Positions 36,158 to 43,906 of a stretch of 43,906 nucleotides of DNA are shown in pieces; within the stretch, counting starts at the first letter, position 1; every line of letters begins with the position of its first letter. The notes beneath the pieces were generated by a model, which searched no databases, was not told the origin of the DNA, and was given only the letters and a program-made list of their open reading frames with translations. Location of the stretch: NCBI GenBank assembly GCA_947176375.1, contig CAMWQM010000016.1, positions 1 through 43,906 on the forward strand, in the 5' to 3' direction. This DNA is from an uncultured Helicobacteraceae bacterium. Its GTDB lineage: Bacteria; Campylobacterota; Campylobacteria; Campylobacterales; Helicobacteraceae. The position numbers and the translations under genes were made by a program.

Positions 36158-36326
36158 TTTGCAACCCTTTAATAATAAATTAATATTTTAATATTTATAA
36201 AATTATAAACAATCATTATATAATAATTTTATTGTATATCAAAATTTTTTATAATTTTTTAAAAAAATAATTGTAAAATTCACCCTTTAATGTTTAGAAA
36301 AAATAAAGTGTAATGCAGGAGTAAAT
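36158..36326. promoter_or_regulatory. Divergent perR / ffh promoter region with possible PerR site
   Basis: On the minus strand TATAAT (36207-36202) is a -10 candidate 45 bases before the perR ATG. Just upstream of it lies the palindrome ATTATATAAT (36215-36224), within TCATTATATAATAATT, which resembles an AT-rich Per box and could allow autoregulation. For ffh, TAAAAT preceded by TG (36274-36279) is a -10 candidate 48 bases before the start. The operator call is inference. Confidence 0.4.
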
Positions 36327-37658
36327 TTGTTTGATACATTGACTAGTTCTTTTAAAGGCATTGTAAATAAAATTAGATTCCAAGATGATGAGAAAGCGCT
36401 CACTAGGACACTAGATGAGCTAAAAAAGATTCTATTAAAAAATGATGTTTATCATAAAGTTACAAGAGAAATACTCTTAAATGTGGAATCCGAATGTAAG
36501 AAAAATGGCATAGGAAGGGATATTTTTAAAAAAGCTTTAGAAAATTCTCTTTTGGGCGTTTTTAGCGGTAATTATGGCTTTAACTTTGCTTCAAAACCAC
36601 CTACAATAGTGCTTATGGTTGGATTACAGGGAAGTGGAAAAACAACAAGCAGTGCAAAATTAGCAAACTATTTAAAATTAAAAGGCAAAAAAGTCCTGCT
36701 TGTTGCTTGTGATTTGCAAAGACTTGCAGCAATAGAGCAATTAAGACAGCTTTCTTCTGAAATCGAAGTAGATTTTTTTAGTTTGGATAATAAAAATTCA
36801 CTTGAAATAGCAAATGAAGCGATAAAATATAGCAAAGATTCCACTTATGATGTAGTTATCATCGATACTGCAGGACGTTTAGCTATAAATAGTGAGCTAA
36901 TGAAAGAGCTAAAAGAAATAAAAGAAAATGTAAAAGCAGATGAAACTTTCTATGTGCTAGATAGCCTAAGCGGGCAAGATGCAGTTCGTAGTGCAGAATC
37001 TTTCAACAAAGAAATAGGTTTAAGCGGAGTAATTTTAAGCAAGTTTGATAGTGATACAAAAGGCGGAATCGCACTTTCTGTTACAAAGCAAATCGGAGTG
37101 CCTATTAGATTCATAGGAAGTGGCGAGAAAATCCCTGATTTAGATATTTTCTTACCTGATAGAATCGTAGGACGATTGATGGGTGCTGGAGATGTGGTTG
37201 GCTTTATTGAAAAAACTACTGCTGTTGTAGATGAAAAAGAGGCAAAGAGGCTAACAAAAAAGATAAGAAAAGGTAATTTTAATTTCGTAGATTTTTTAGA
37301 GCAATTAGAAAGTATCAAAAAAATGGGGTCTATGAAGTCGCTTATCTCAATGATGCCTGGACTTGGAGCTATGGGTGATGCGCTAAAAAATGTAGATATT
37401 GATAATTCAAAAGAGATTAAAAATATTAAAGCTATGGTTTCATCAATGACACCAAAAGAACGAGAGAATCCTAGCATTCTAAATGGTAGTCGAAAAAAAC
37501 GAATAGCAAATGGATGTGGGCTTGAAGTTAGTGATATAAATCGCTCTTTAAAGCAGTTTGAGAGTGCATCTAAAATGGCAAAGCAAATGTCTTCACCAAA
37601 TGGTGTAAAAAATATAATGAATATGATTAAAGGTGCAAATCTTAACAAAATGAGATAA
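36327..37658 (+). CDS. ffh: Signal recognition particle GTPase Ffh
   Basis: Ffh binds signal sequences with the SRP RNA and hands ribosomes to FtsY. The 443-residue protein has the N domain, G1 GLQGSGKTT (99-107), DTAGR, SKFDSDTKGG and the insertion box. A methionine-bearing M domain (about 290-443) has SMMPGLGAMG and RKKRIANGCG for RNA binding. The start is TTG at 36327, with AGGAG five bases before it. It begins the conserved series ffh-rpsP-khpA-rimM-trmD-rplS. An SRP RNA gene is not visible in the window. Confidence 0.97.
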   Translation: MFDTLTSSFKGIVNKIRFQDDEKALTRTLDELKKILLKNDVYHKVTREILLNVESECKKNGIGRDIFKKALENSLLGVFSGNYGFNFASKPPTIVLMVGLQGSGKTTSSAKLANYLKLKGKKVLLVACDLQRLAAIEQLRQLSSEIEVDFFSLDNKNSLEIANEAIKYSKDSTYDVVIIDTAGRLAINSELMKELKEIKENVKADETFYVLDSLSGQDAVRSAESFNKEIGLSGVILSKFDSDTKGGIALSVTKQIGVPIRFIGSGEKIPDLDIFLPDRIVGRLMGAGDVVGFIEKTTAVVDEKEAKRLTKKIRKGNFNFVDFLEQLESIKKMGSMKSLISMMPGLGAMGDALKNVDIDNSKEIKNIKAMVSSMTPKERENPSILNGSRKKRIANGCGLEVSDINRSLKQFESASKMAKQMSSPNGVKNIMNMIKGANLNKMR

Positions 37659-37694
37659 ATTTAAGATATAATTTCAATTTTTTAAAGGAGTATT

Positions 37695-37919
37695 ATGGCA
37701 ACAGTTATAAGATTAACAAGAGTAGGACGAAAGAAAAAACCATTTTATAGAATAGTGGTTACAGATAGTAGAAAAAGGAGAGATGGTGGCTGGATAGAAT
37801 CTATCGGATACTACAATCCATTAAAACCAGATATTAAAAATATCAACAAAGAGAGAATGCAATATTGGATTAGTGTTGGAGCTAAAATGAGCGATAGAGT
37901 AAGGGCTATCACACAATAA
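37695..37919 (+). CDS. rpsP: 30S ribosomal protein S16
   Basis: This is S16, an early-binding small-subunit protein. The 74 residues include the family core [19 protein letters not shown] and [14 protein letters not shown]. An excellent ribosome binding site (AAAGGAG) precedes the ATG. The short C-terminus is normal for Campylobacterota. Confidence 0.98.
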   Translation: MATVIRLTRVGRKKKPFYRIVVTDSRKRRDGGWIESIGYYNPLKPDIKNINKERMQYWISVGAKMSDRVRAITQ

Positions 37920-37931
37920 TTTTCACTAATC

Positions 37932-38174
37932 ATGGTAGCTGAATTTATAGAATCTTATACTAAAAAGATTTCATCAAAGCCAGATTGCATAATGGTAAAA
38001 GAAAATATAGATGAGCAAGAAAATGTCTGCAATGTTATAATCTATGCTGATAATGCGGATGTTGGGCGTTTAATTGGTAAAAATGGCAAAATGATTAGCT
38101 CAATAAAAAATGTTATTTCTGGCTGTAAAGCTAAAAATGGTATGAGTTATAAGATTGCAGTTGAGCCAATATAG
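37932..38174 (+). CDS. khpA: KH-domain RNA-binding protein KhpA
   Basis: This 80-residue single KH-domain protein has the GxxG loop in GRLIGKNGKMISSI (about 55-68). It sits between rpsP and rimM, as in many bacteria. KhpA binds RNA broadly and may assist ribosome assembly. No strong ribosome binding site is seen, so translation may be coupled to rpsP, whose stop is 12 bases upstream. Confidence 0.92.
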   Translation: MVAEFIESYTKKISSKPDCIMVKENIDEQENVCNVIIYADNADVGRLIGKNGKMISSIKNVISGCKAKNGMSYKIAVEPI

Positions 38175-38181
38175 AGCTAGT

Positions 38182-38733
38182 ATGAAAGAAAATAAAATTA
38201 ATGATAATTTTGATATTATAGTTGCAAAATGTGGCAGAAGCATCGGATTAAAAGGCGAGATTAATCTAATAATTTATACAGACTTTTTAGAAATTTTTAG
38301 CAAAGGTAATGTTTTTAAATGTGGCAAAACCTTGCTAACTCTAGAATCTTTTAATAAAATTAAAGGTAGTGCTAAATTTAAAGAAATAAGCAATATAGAT
38401 TTAGCAAAAGAACTTAACTCTCACTTACTTTACAGCTCTAGAGAGCTCACTAGAGAACATTGTGAACTTAAAAATAATGAATTTTTTTGGTTTGATATAG
38501 TTGGGCTTAAAATATTTGATAATGATGAGTTAATAGGAGAAGTGGGCGATATACAGCGATTTGGAAATGTGGATTATCTAGCAATTAATGTGGAATCTAA
38601 TATTAATAAAAAATATAATCTAAAAGCAAAAAGCTTTCTTATTCCCTACATAGAGCGCTACATTATAGATACAAATTTAGCACTAAATAGAATTCTAGTA
38701 AGAGATAGTATTCCCTTGTTAGAAGAATCTTAA
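38182..38733 (+). CDS. rimM: Ribosome maturation factor RimM
   Basis: RimM binds S19 and helps 16S rRNA 3' domain maturation. The protein has the N-terminal barrel (IVAKCGRSIGLKGEINLIIYTD) and a PRC-barrel C-terminal half (FFWFDIVGLKIF...GEVGDIQRFGNVDYLAI, shown in parts). I choose the ATG at 38182, seven bases after the khpA stop. A longer reading from TTG at 38155 would overlap khpA and has no better ribosome binding site. The chosen form has 183 residues. Confidence 0.93.
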   Translation: MKENKINDNFDIIVAKCGRSIGLKGEINLIIYTDFLEIFSKGNVFKCGKTLLTLESFNKIKGSAKFKEISNIDLAKELNSHLLYSSRELTREHCELKNNEFFWFDIVGLKIFDNDELIGEVGDIQRFGNVDYLAINVESNINKKYNLKAKSFLIPYIERYIIDTNLALNRILVRDSIPLLEES

Positions 38734-38769
38734 AAAAATAATAAAGAATAAAAAAATTAAAATAGAACT

Positions 38770-39474
38770 ATGAAATTTAGCTTTTTAACATTGTTCCCAA
38801 ATCTAATCTCTTCATATTTTACAGATTCTATTCTAAAGAGAGCGCTAGATTCCAAAATAATTGATATTGAGATTATAGATTTTAGGGATTTTAGCACAAG
38901 AGCTCATAAAAAAGTGGATGATTTTCAAGCAAGTGGCGGGGCTGGATTAGTAATATGCGCTGAAGTATTAGAAAACACACTAAATTACATTAGCACAAAA
39001 GATTCACATATCATTTACTTAACGCCTGTGGCAAAGCGATTTAATCAATTTGATGCAAAGAGATTAGCTAGTAATTATAAACATATTATTTTTATTTGTG
39101 GGCGTTATGCGGGCATTGATGAGCGAGTAATTGAATGCTTTGTAGATGAAGTTTTTAGTATAGGTGATTATATTCTAACAGGTGGTGAATTAGCTTCTTT
39201 AGTGCTATGTGATTGTATTTCTAGGCAAATTCCAAATGTGCTAGGAAATAGCAAATCACTAGAGGGTGAGAGTTTTGAATCTAATTTGCTTGAGGCTCCT
39301 GTTTTTACAAAAATCATCGATAATTCAAAAAAAGTATCAAATTTAAGTATTCCTTCAGAGTATTTAAAGGGAAATCATAGTAGAATCAGAGTTTTTAAAA
39401 ATCATTTATCATTAAAAAAGACGAAATATTTTCGTCCAGATATATTAAAACAAAGGCAGACAAATGCAAAATAG
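38770..39474 (+). CDS. trmD: tRNA (guanine-N1)-methyltransferase TrmD
   Basis: TrmD methylates G37 of tRNAs, preventing frameshifting. The 234-residue SPOUT enzyme has [15 protein letters not shown] at the start, GGAGLVI, the knot segment [14 protein letters not shown] and [15 protein letters not shown]. Its end overlaps the rplS start by 11 bases, a common arrangement. Confidence 0.97.
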   Translation: MKFSFLTLFPNLISSYFTDSILKRALDSKIIDIEIIDFRDFSTRAHKKVDDFQASGGAGLVICAEVLENTLNYISTKDSHIIYLTPVAKRFNQFDAKRLASNYKHIIFICGRYAGIDERVIECFVDEVFSIGDYILTGGELASLVLCDCISRQIPNVLGNSKSLEGESFESNLLEAPVFTKIIDNSKKVSNLSIPSEYLKGNHSRIRVFKNHLSLKKTKYFRPDILKQRQTNAK

Positions 39475-39820
39475 ATATATAGAGTTGTTTGAAAAATCTC
39501 AAATTAAAAATAAGCAAGTCCCTAACTTCAAAGCAGGTGATACAATTAAAATTGGTATTACGATTAAAGAAGGGGATAAAACTAGGATTCAATATTTTGA
39601 AGGTATATGTATAGCGATTCGAGGGCATGGTGTAAATAGAACCTTTAGAGTTAGAAAGATTGGAGCAAATAATATAGGTGTTGAGAAAAATTTCCCTATT
39701 TATAGCGATAGTTTAGCAAGCATTGAAGTCTTAAGAATTGGTAGAGTTAGAAGGGCAAAACTATATTATTTAAGAGATAGAAAAGGAAAAGCTGCAAGAA
39801 TTAAAGAATTAAGAAAATAA
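39464..39820 (+). CDS. rplS: 50S ribosomal protein L19
   Basis: L19 sits at the 30S-50S interface. The 118 residues contain [27 protein letters not shown] and the [37 protein letters not shown] region typical of the family (quoted in parts: [14 protein letters not shown] and [18 protein letters not shown]). It is the last gene of the conserved translation cluster. Confidence 0.98.
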   Translation: MQNRYIELFEKSQIKNKQVPNFKAGDTIKIGITIKEGDKTRIQYFEGICIAIRGHGVNRTFRVRKIGANNIGVEKNFPIYSDSLASIEVLRIGRVRRAKLYYLRDRKGKAARIKELRK

Positions 39821-39826
39821 AAACTT

Positions 39827-41104
39827 GTGATTTTCTCATTTTTAAAAAATAGAAAAGTTAAAAATAATATATATGGTTTTATTTTCTTTTCTATTTTAAT
39901 AATAATGTTAAATTTATATGTTTATTTAGATTTAAATAAACATATAAAAAGTAGATTTTACTATCCAAAAATTGATTTCATAGCTAATTCAAAAACTAAT
40001 ACACAAAATACAAACTTTCAATTTACTAATTTACAAAACTATGAAGTAATAATTCCAAATATAGAAAAAAGTGCCCACTCAAGCTCAATAGTTGATATTG
40101 GTGATAAGCTTATGGTGGTATATTTTGCAGGAAGTAAAGAGGGAGCAAGAGATGTAAAAATCTATCAAGCCTTCATAAATAAAAATAAAGTTAGTGATAA
40201 AAATAGTGTAGATATTAATGATGCTGATAATACTAATGGGGTTGCAGAAATATTAGGAGAGCCAAAAAGCATTTTAGATTCTAAAATGCTTTCACTATTG
40301 AGCGGTAAATTTATTAAGAATCTAGGCAATCCCGTTGTATTTAGAGATTTAAATAATAAAATCCATTTCTTTGTAGTTGGTGTTAGTCTTGGGGGCTGGG
40401 CTACAAGCAAGATTTATCAGCTAGAATTTAATGAAAATTTAAATTCTCTAATTTATAAGGGTGAGTTGCAATTAGGCGCTATGGCAAATTTTTCTCATCT
40501 TATTAGAACACTTCCTGTGCTACTGCAAAATGGTGGTTTTATACTACCATACTATCACGAATTAGCAAGAAAATACAGCCTTGTGGCGTTTTTTGATAGC
40601 AATGCAAAATATATCTATTCTAAAAAAATCAATAATTTAAACAACCTCCTTCAACCTAGCGTAGCCCTGCTAGATCCTAAAAATTGTTTAGTATTTTTTA
40701 GAAATTACAAAGAAGGCAAAGCTTTAATTCAAGAATGCTCTAATAGTGGGGACTTTTGGAAAAAACCATCCACAAGCAATCTTTTTAATTATGGTAGCTC
40801 TAGTGTGCTAATAAGCTTTATGAATGAGGATAGAAATAATATTCTGCTTATACACAATGATGGAAAAACTGCTACAAATGATAATGCACGCTCATCTATC
40901 AGTCTATACTATCTAAAAAATAAAGAAACTAATGAATTTATACATTTAATCAACCTTGACAAAGACAAAGAAGAAGTTAGCTATCCATCAGCTATAATTG
41001 ATGAATCTTATTTACATATAACCTATACAAACGATAGGAAAAATATCAAATACAAGGCTATCAGCCTAGAATCTATCAATAAACTAATAAAAGAATTGCA
41101 ATGA
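39827..41104 (+). CDS. Membrane-anchored sialidase-like (BNR/beta-propeller) protein
   Basis: The 425-residue protein has one N-terminal membrane helix (about 14-34), with the rest predicted periplasmic. The body looks like a sialidase-fold beta-propeller: HSSSIVDIGDKLMVVYFAGSKEGARDVKIY near 72-102, NPVVFRDLNNKIHFFVV, ILPYYHELARKYSLVAFFD, LQPSVALLDPKNCLVFFRNY and SYPSAIIDESYLHITYTNDRKNIKY (each a propeller-like blade; longer pieces here given by their position in order). Classical Asp boxes (SxDxGxTW) are weak, so sialidase activity is not assured. The start is GTG, six bases after the rplS stop; no strong ribosome binding site is seen. The next gene overlaps its stop. Confidence 0.7.
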   Translation: MIFSFLKNRKVKNNIYGFIFFSILIIMLNLYVYLDLNKHIKSRFYYPKIDFIANSKTNTQNTNFQFTNLQNYEVIIPNIEKSAHSSSIVDIGDKLMVVYFAGSKEGARDVKIYQAFINKNKVSDKNSVDINDADNTNGVAEILGEPKSILDSKMLSLLSGKFIKNLGNPVVFRDLNNKIHFFVVGVSLGGWATSKIYQLEFNENLNSLIYKGELQLGAMANFSHLIRTLPVLLQNGGFILPYYHELARKYSLVAFFDSNAKYIYSKKINNLNNLLQPSVALLDPKNCLVFFRNYKEGKALIQECSNSGDFWKKPSTSNLFNYGSSSVLISFMNEDRNNILLIHNDGKTATNDNARSSISLYYLKNKETNEFIHLINLDKDKEEVSYPSAIIDESYLHITYTNDRKNIKYKAISLESINKLIKELQ

Positions 41105-41730
41105 TGGGAATATATTGTTTAATATTGGCTAGTTTGCTTTATTTAAGCGGATTTATCATAAATAAAAAAATAAAATATACCTTTGTATTGCTTTTCTTTA
41201 CACTCTCATTCATATCACTGCAAACTTTTGGCATAGAGTTAGCAAATAAATCCCATTCACTAGCGCTAGATTTAATAAGCAAATATTCGTTATCCTTGAT
41301 TTTATATTCATTTTTTAGTGCTCCTAGCTATTTATGCACTTTATTAAGCTTATATGTGATATTTAAGATTCTAGTTAGAGATTTTACTCCAAACAAATAC
41401 GCAAATATTTTAAAATATAAGATAAATCCGCTTTGCTTCATAGTATTTGTAATCTTTGGCTTAATTTTATTTTTGGGGAATCTTAATTTATTCATATTTG
41501 ATATTTATCACGCTAATGCCATTAATATAGCTATTTTTGTTTTTATTTTTATAGCAAGTTTGTATTTTATAGATAGATTCTGTGCTATATTAGCCTTAAT
41601 TGCGTTATTTTTTAGCTTAGATTCAAATATTTTAGTCGGACTTATGTGCATATATTTGTGGCTTTTTAGCGTATTTTATATATTTATTAAAGGATTTATA
41701 TTTATCAAGGGCAAAATATGCAAAGAATAA
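41101..41730 (+). CDS. Polytopic membrane protein of unknown function
   Basis: I do not recognise this gene. The 209 residues contain six or seven membrane helices (about 2-20, 26-44, 62-92, 102-128, 137-156, 160-175 and 180-200) with short loops and a basic tail (FIKGKICKE). It overlaps the upstream sialidase-like gene by four bases and the downstream sulfatase-like gene by 13 bases. The three genes are therefore likely made together. A role as a transport or scaffold partner for the two periplasmic enzymes is only a guess. Confidence 0.75.
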   Translation: MMGIYCLILASLLYLSGFIINKKIKYTFVLLFFTLSFISLQTFGIELANKSHSLALDLISKYSLSLILYSFFSAPSYLCTLLSLYVIFKILVRDFTPNKYANILKYKINPLCFIVFVIFGLILFLGNLNLFIFDIYHANAINIAIFVFIFIASLYFIDRFCAILALIALFFSLDSNILVGLMCIYLWLFSVFYIFIKGFIFIKGKICKE

Positions 41731-43742
41731 ATTTTAGCAAGATTATATTTCAATCATTCGCATTTATGATATTTTTGTATATTTTGCATTGTTTATTGCG
41801 TTTGATTTTTATCATTATGGTTGGTATTTATCAAGGTGCTATTGATAAAGTGGAAATATCACAATTAGCACAAATGTTTCATAATGCCTTTTTGTATGAT
41901 GGGCAGATTATTGGCGTTATGACAAGCATATTTTTTGGCATTTCGCTATTATTACTACGAAGCGGAATAGTAGAAAAATTAGCCAAAATACTACTTAAGA
42001 TTTATATTATCTTGATTATTTTTATTACAGCATTTGTAGGCTTTGCTAATATAGGATTTTATGAAATTTATAAAGAAACTTTCAATGCCACTTTGCTTGG
42101 ACTTATTTTTGATGATAGAGTAGCGATTTTTCAAACTGCTTTGAAAGATGATTTCGGAATCTTAAATAAAATTATTCTCTGGCTAATCTTTAGCTTTGCT
42201 ATGCTTTTTATATTCAAATTTTTAAATAAAAAAATACTAGATTCAAAAATAAATAGCAATGTTACTAGTGGAATTATTTTATTTATCATATTTGGTTTTG
42301 CTCAATTATTTGCAATTAATGGAAATATCGGGCTAAGGGGAATCTCACTTGGTAAAGAAATCATTCCAGTTTCAAATCCATTTTTAAGACAAATTACAAT
42401 GGGTGGCTTTAGAGACCTAGGATATGTTTATAAAAGCTATGTTTTAATTTCTAATTCAAAATTTAGCAATTACATTGATGAAAGTCCACTTACAGCCACA
42501 AGATTTTTTTTTAAACTTGAAAATAATAAAGATTCTACGCTAAATTTAGAATCCTTGCTTACAAAAGAGGTTAATAATCCACATAATAAACAAATAGAGC
42601 ATATTTTTTATATCATTGCTGAGAGTTTTAGCAGCTGGCATTTTGATAAAGACTTTGAATCTCTTGGGCTTACAAATGAGCTACAAAAACTGCTAAATAG
42701 CAGTAATGCACTTAAAATAGATATTTTACAAAATGCAGCTAACACGATTAAGAGCCTTGATGTGCAGATAAGCGGACTTTATCAATTTGAGATTCCACTT
42801 AACTTAAGTGTAGGGCATAATCCTATTTTTAAAACTTCAGCTGGTTATATTTTTAAAGATTTAGGCTATGAAAATAGATTCTATTATGGTGGCTCTGGGA
42901 CTTGGCAAAAAATAGATTCCTATACCAAATCACAGGGCTTTGATAAGATTTTTTATAATACTCATATCATTCAAAATGCAAAAGATAAAGGATATAAAGC
43001 ACCTTATGAAAACTCTTGGGGAGCCTACGACAATCACTTATATAATTTTATAAAAGATAATACTCTAATAAACTCCAAAACAAAAAGTTTTTCTATGATT
43101 TTAAGCACATCTTATCATCCACCATATGATGTGCCTTTAGAACAGTTTGATATAGAACTAGATAAAATTAATAATTTTGTAGAAAATAATGAAAAAATCA
43201 TCAATAAAGATAGGGCAAAGAAGATTCTATCTCATATAATCTATCAAGATAAAATGATATCCAAGTTCATAAAAGAAATGGCAAATGAGATTCCAAATAG
43301 TCTTTTTGTAATCACAGGCGATCATTATGATAGGGAATATCCATTTAGCAAAAGTGATTTAAATATCACAAATAAAATTCCATTTATAATCTATGCTCCA
43401 AATTTAGAGCCAAAATTAGTCTCAAATATTGGCTCACACATTGATATAGTTCCAAGCATTGTGGAATTAGTCGCTCCAAATGGATATAAATATATGAGCT
43501 TTGGAATGCCATTATTTAGCAAAACTAGTAACAAAAAGAATAAAAATGCTCTAGGATATTTTGCTGTATCAAATGAAAATTTCATTTATAATGGCAAAAT
43601 GATAGAATATTTTGATAAAAATTCAACATCTAATGATTATGAAAAATTAGCAAAAGATTTATTTAAAGATTTAAATAGAGCTAAAGCTTTAAGCTGGTGG
43701 ATTTTTAACAATGGATATGAAATAACAGAATCTACTGATTAA
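41718..43742 (+). CDS. LTA-synthase-like membrane sulfatase/phosphotransferase family protein
   Basis: The 674-residue protein has five N-terminal membrane helices (about 10-38, 63-82, 91-117, 150-169 and 183-200) and a large periplasmic domain of the alkaline phosphatase/sulfatase superfamily, the layout of LtaS. Likely metal and catalytic residues are Glu302 (YIIAESFS), nucleophile Thr343 (AANTIKSLDVQISGLY, 41 residues later as in LtaS), a His in STSYHPPY, and Asp-His in TGDHYDRE. Such enzymes transfer phosphoglycerol or phosphoethanolamine from lipids to glycans. Gram-negative bacteria lack LTA, so the acceptor here may be a periplasmic glucan or LPS. AAGG precedes the ATG. Confidence 0.85.
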   Translation: MQRINFSKIIFQSFAFMIFLYILHCLLRLIFIIMVGIYQGAIDKVEISQLAQMFHNAFLYDGQIIGVMTSIFFGISLLLLRSGIVEKLAKILLKIYIILIIFITAFVGFANIGFYEIYKETFNATLLGLIFDDRVAIFQTALKDDFGILNKIILWLIFSFAMLFIFKFLNKKILDSKINSNVTSGIILFIIFGFAQLFAINGNIGLRGISLGKEIIPVSNPFLRQITMGGFRDLGYVYKSYVLISNSKFSNYIDESPLTATRFFFKLENNKDSTLNLESLLTKEVNNPHNKQIEHIFYIIAESFSSWHFDKDFESLGLTNELQKLLNSSNALKIDILQNAANTIKSLDVQISGLYQFEIPLNLSVGHNPIFKTSAGYIFKDLGYENRFYYGGSGTWQKIDSYTKSQGFDKIFYNTHIIQNAKDKGYKAPYENSWGAYDNHLYNFIKDNTLINSKTKSFSMILSTSYHPPYDVPLEQFDIELDKINNFVENNEKIINKDRAKKILSHIIYQDKMISKFIKEMANEIPNSLFVITGDHYDREYPFSKSDLNITNKIPFIIYAPNLEPKLVSNIGSHIDIVPSIVELVAPNGYKYMSFGMPLFSKTSNKKNKNALGYFAVSNENFIYNGKMIEYFDKNSTSNDYEKLAKDLFKDLNRAKALSWWIFNNGYEITESTD

Positions 43743-43906
43743 AAAATGTTAGATATTTTCTTGAATTTTATATAGTTTTAATCTTAAAAATTTAAAATAG
43801 CACAACAAATTTAAACTAAATATAGAATCTTTTAATACTATCAATATTGCCATACTTAACATTTATTAATACTTTTTTATAATTATTAACATATTTTTAT
43901 ATCCCC
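43743..43906. other. Terminal 164 bases without a gene
   Basis: After the LTA-synthase-like stop the sequence is AT-rich with TAGAATCT (near 43824-43831) and no clear open frame or hairpin. It may hold the promoter of a gene outside the window; I see nothing definite. Confidence 0.4.

Noticed and set aside
36950-37648. 232-codon minus-strand open frame opposite ffh
   Set aside because: Antisense shadow of the conserved Ffh G and M domains; composition is that of a mirror frame.
41718-43742. Phosphoethanolamine-lipid A transferase (EptA)
   Set aside because: Five-helix layout and Glu-to-Thr spacing resemble LtaS; the EptA disulfide cysteines are absent.

Overview
This 43.9 kb window is AT-rich (roughly 70% A+T) and almost fully coding, and it reads as chromosome from a Campylobacterota bacterium, most likely a Helicobacter of the enterohepatic type. 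Supporting marks are a CheA histidine kinase with a fused C-terminal receiver domain followed by cheW, a malate:quinone oxidoreductase of the H. pylori kind, an uptake [NiFe] hydrogenase operon in the order hydA-B-C-D-E, a UPF0323 lipoprotein, and the H. pylori-like order ffh-rpsP-khpA-rimM-trmD-rplS. I see no tRNA, rRNA, CRISPR array, insertion sequence or prophage.

Layout. 1-2890 (-): cheA-cheW chemotaxis pair, with cheW cut by the window edge. 2960-4712 (-): LpxH-like phosphoesterase and argC. 4814-6079 (+): leuC without leuD. 6080-6815: gene-free. 6816-9898 (-): znuA-znuC-mqo, a metal ABC importer without a visible permease gene, joined to a respiratory dehydrogenase. 9951-11585 (-): membrane GGDEF/EAL protein. 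11615-17488 (-): hydABCDE. 17707-18668 (+): HIT protein and UPF0323 lipoprotein. 18669-19217: gene-free. 19218-25965 (-): one tight operon, pepF, an FrdB-like protein without cysteines, an HdrB-like protein without its CCG cysteines, a small membrane protein, a TerB/J-like protein, and the copper ATPase ccoI. 26223-31974 (-): dnaJ and lipopolysaccharide-core genes waaM, waaC, waaF with a Ppx/GppA phosphatase. 32089-35240 (+): hisS, a SUI1/YciH protein, a PLP-dependent deaminase-like enzyme and a small beta-barrel-like protein. 35241-35698: gene-free. 35699-36157 (-): PerR-type regulator. 36327-43742 (+): the ffh-rplS translation and secretion operon, followed by a sialidase-like protein, a polytopic membrane protein and an LTA-synthase-like sulfatase-fold enzyme.

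How the genes fit together. Much of the window is respiratory or redox: Mqo and HydABC feed the quinone pool, CcoI supplies copper to the terminal cbb3 oxidase, and PerR senses peroxide. The rest is envelope building and housekeeping.

The most interesting item is the pair at 22703-24210. Residue by residue, these two proteins look like the iron-sulfur subunit and the CCG-domain subunit of an MfrABE/SdhABE-type fumarate reductase. Every cluster-ligating cysteine that I can place has gone: the first has no cysteine at all, and in the second the CC of the first CCG motif reads YY. They look like a redox-dead heterodimer kept in an operon with pepF and ccoI. Other points worth checking are the dense TAGATTCT/AGAATCTA motif in the gene-free stretches, an operator-like palindrome over the znuA promoter, the glutamate in place of the first metal-binding histidine in ZnuA, and frequent UUG start codons backed by good ribosome binding sites.
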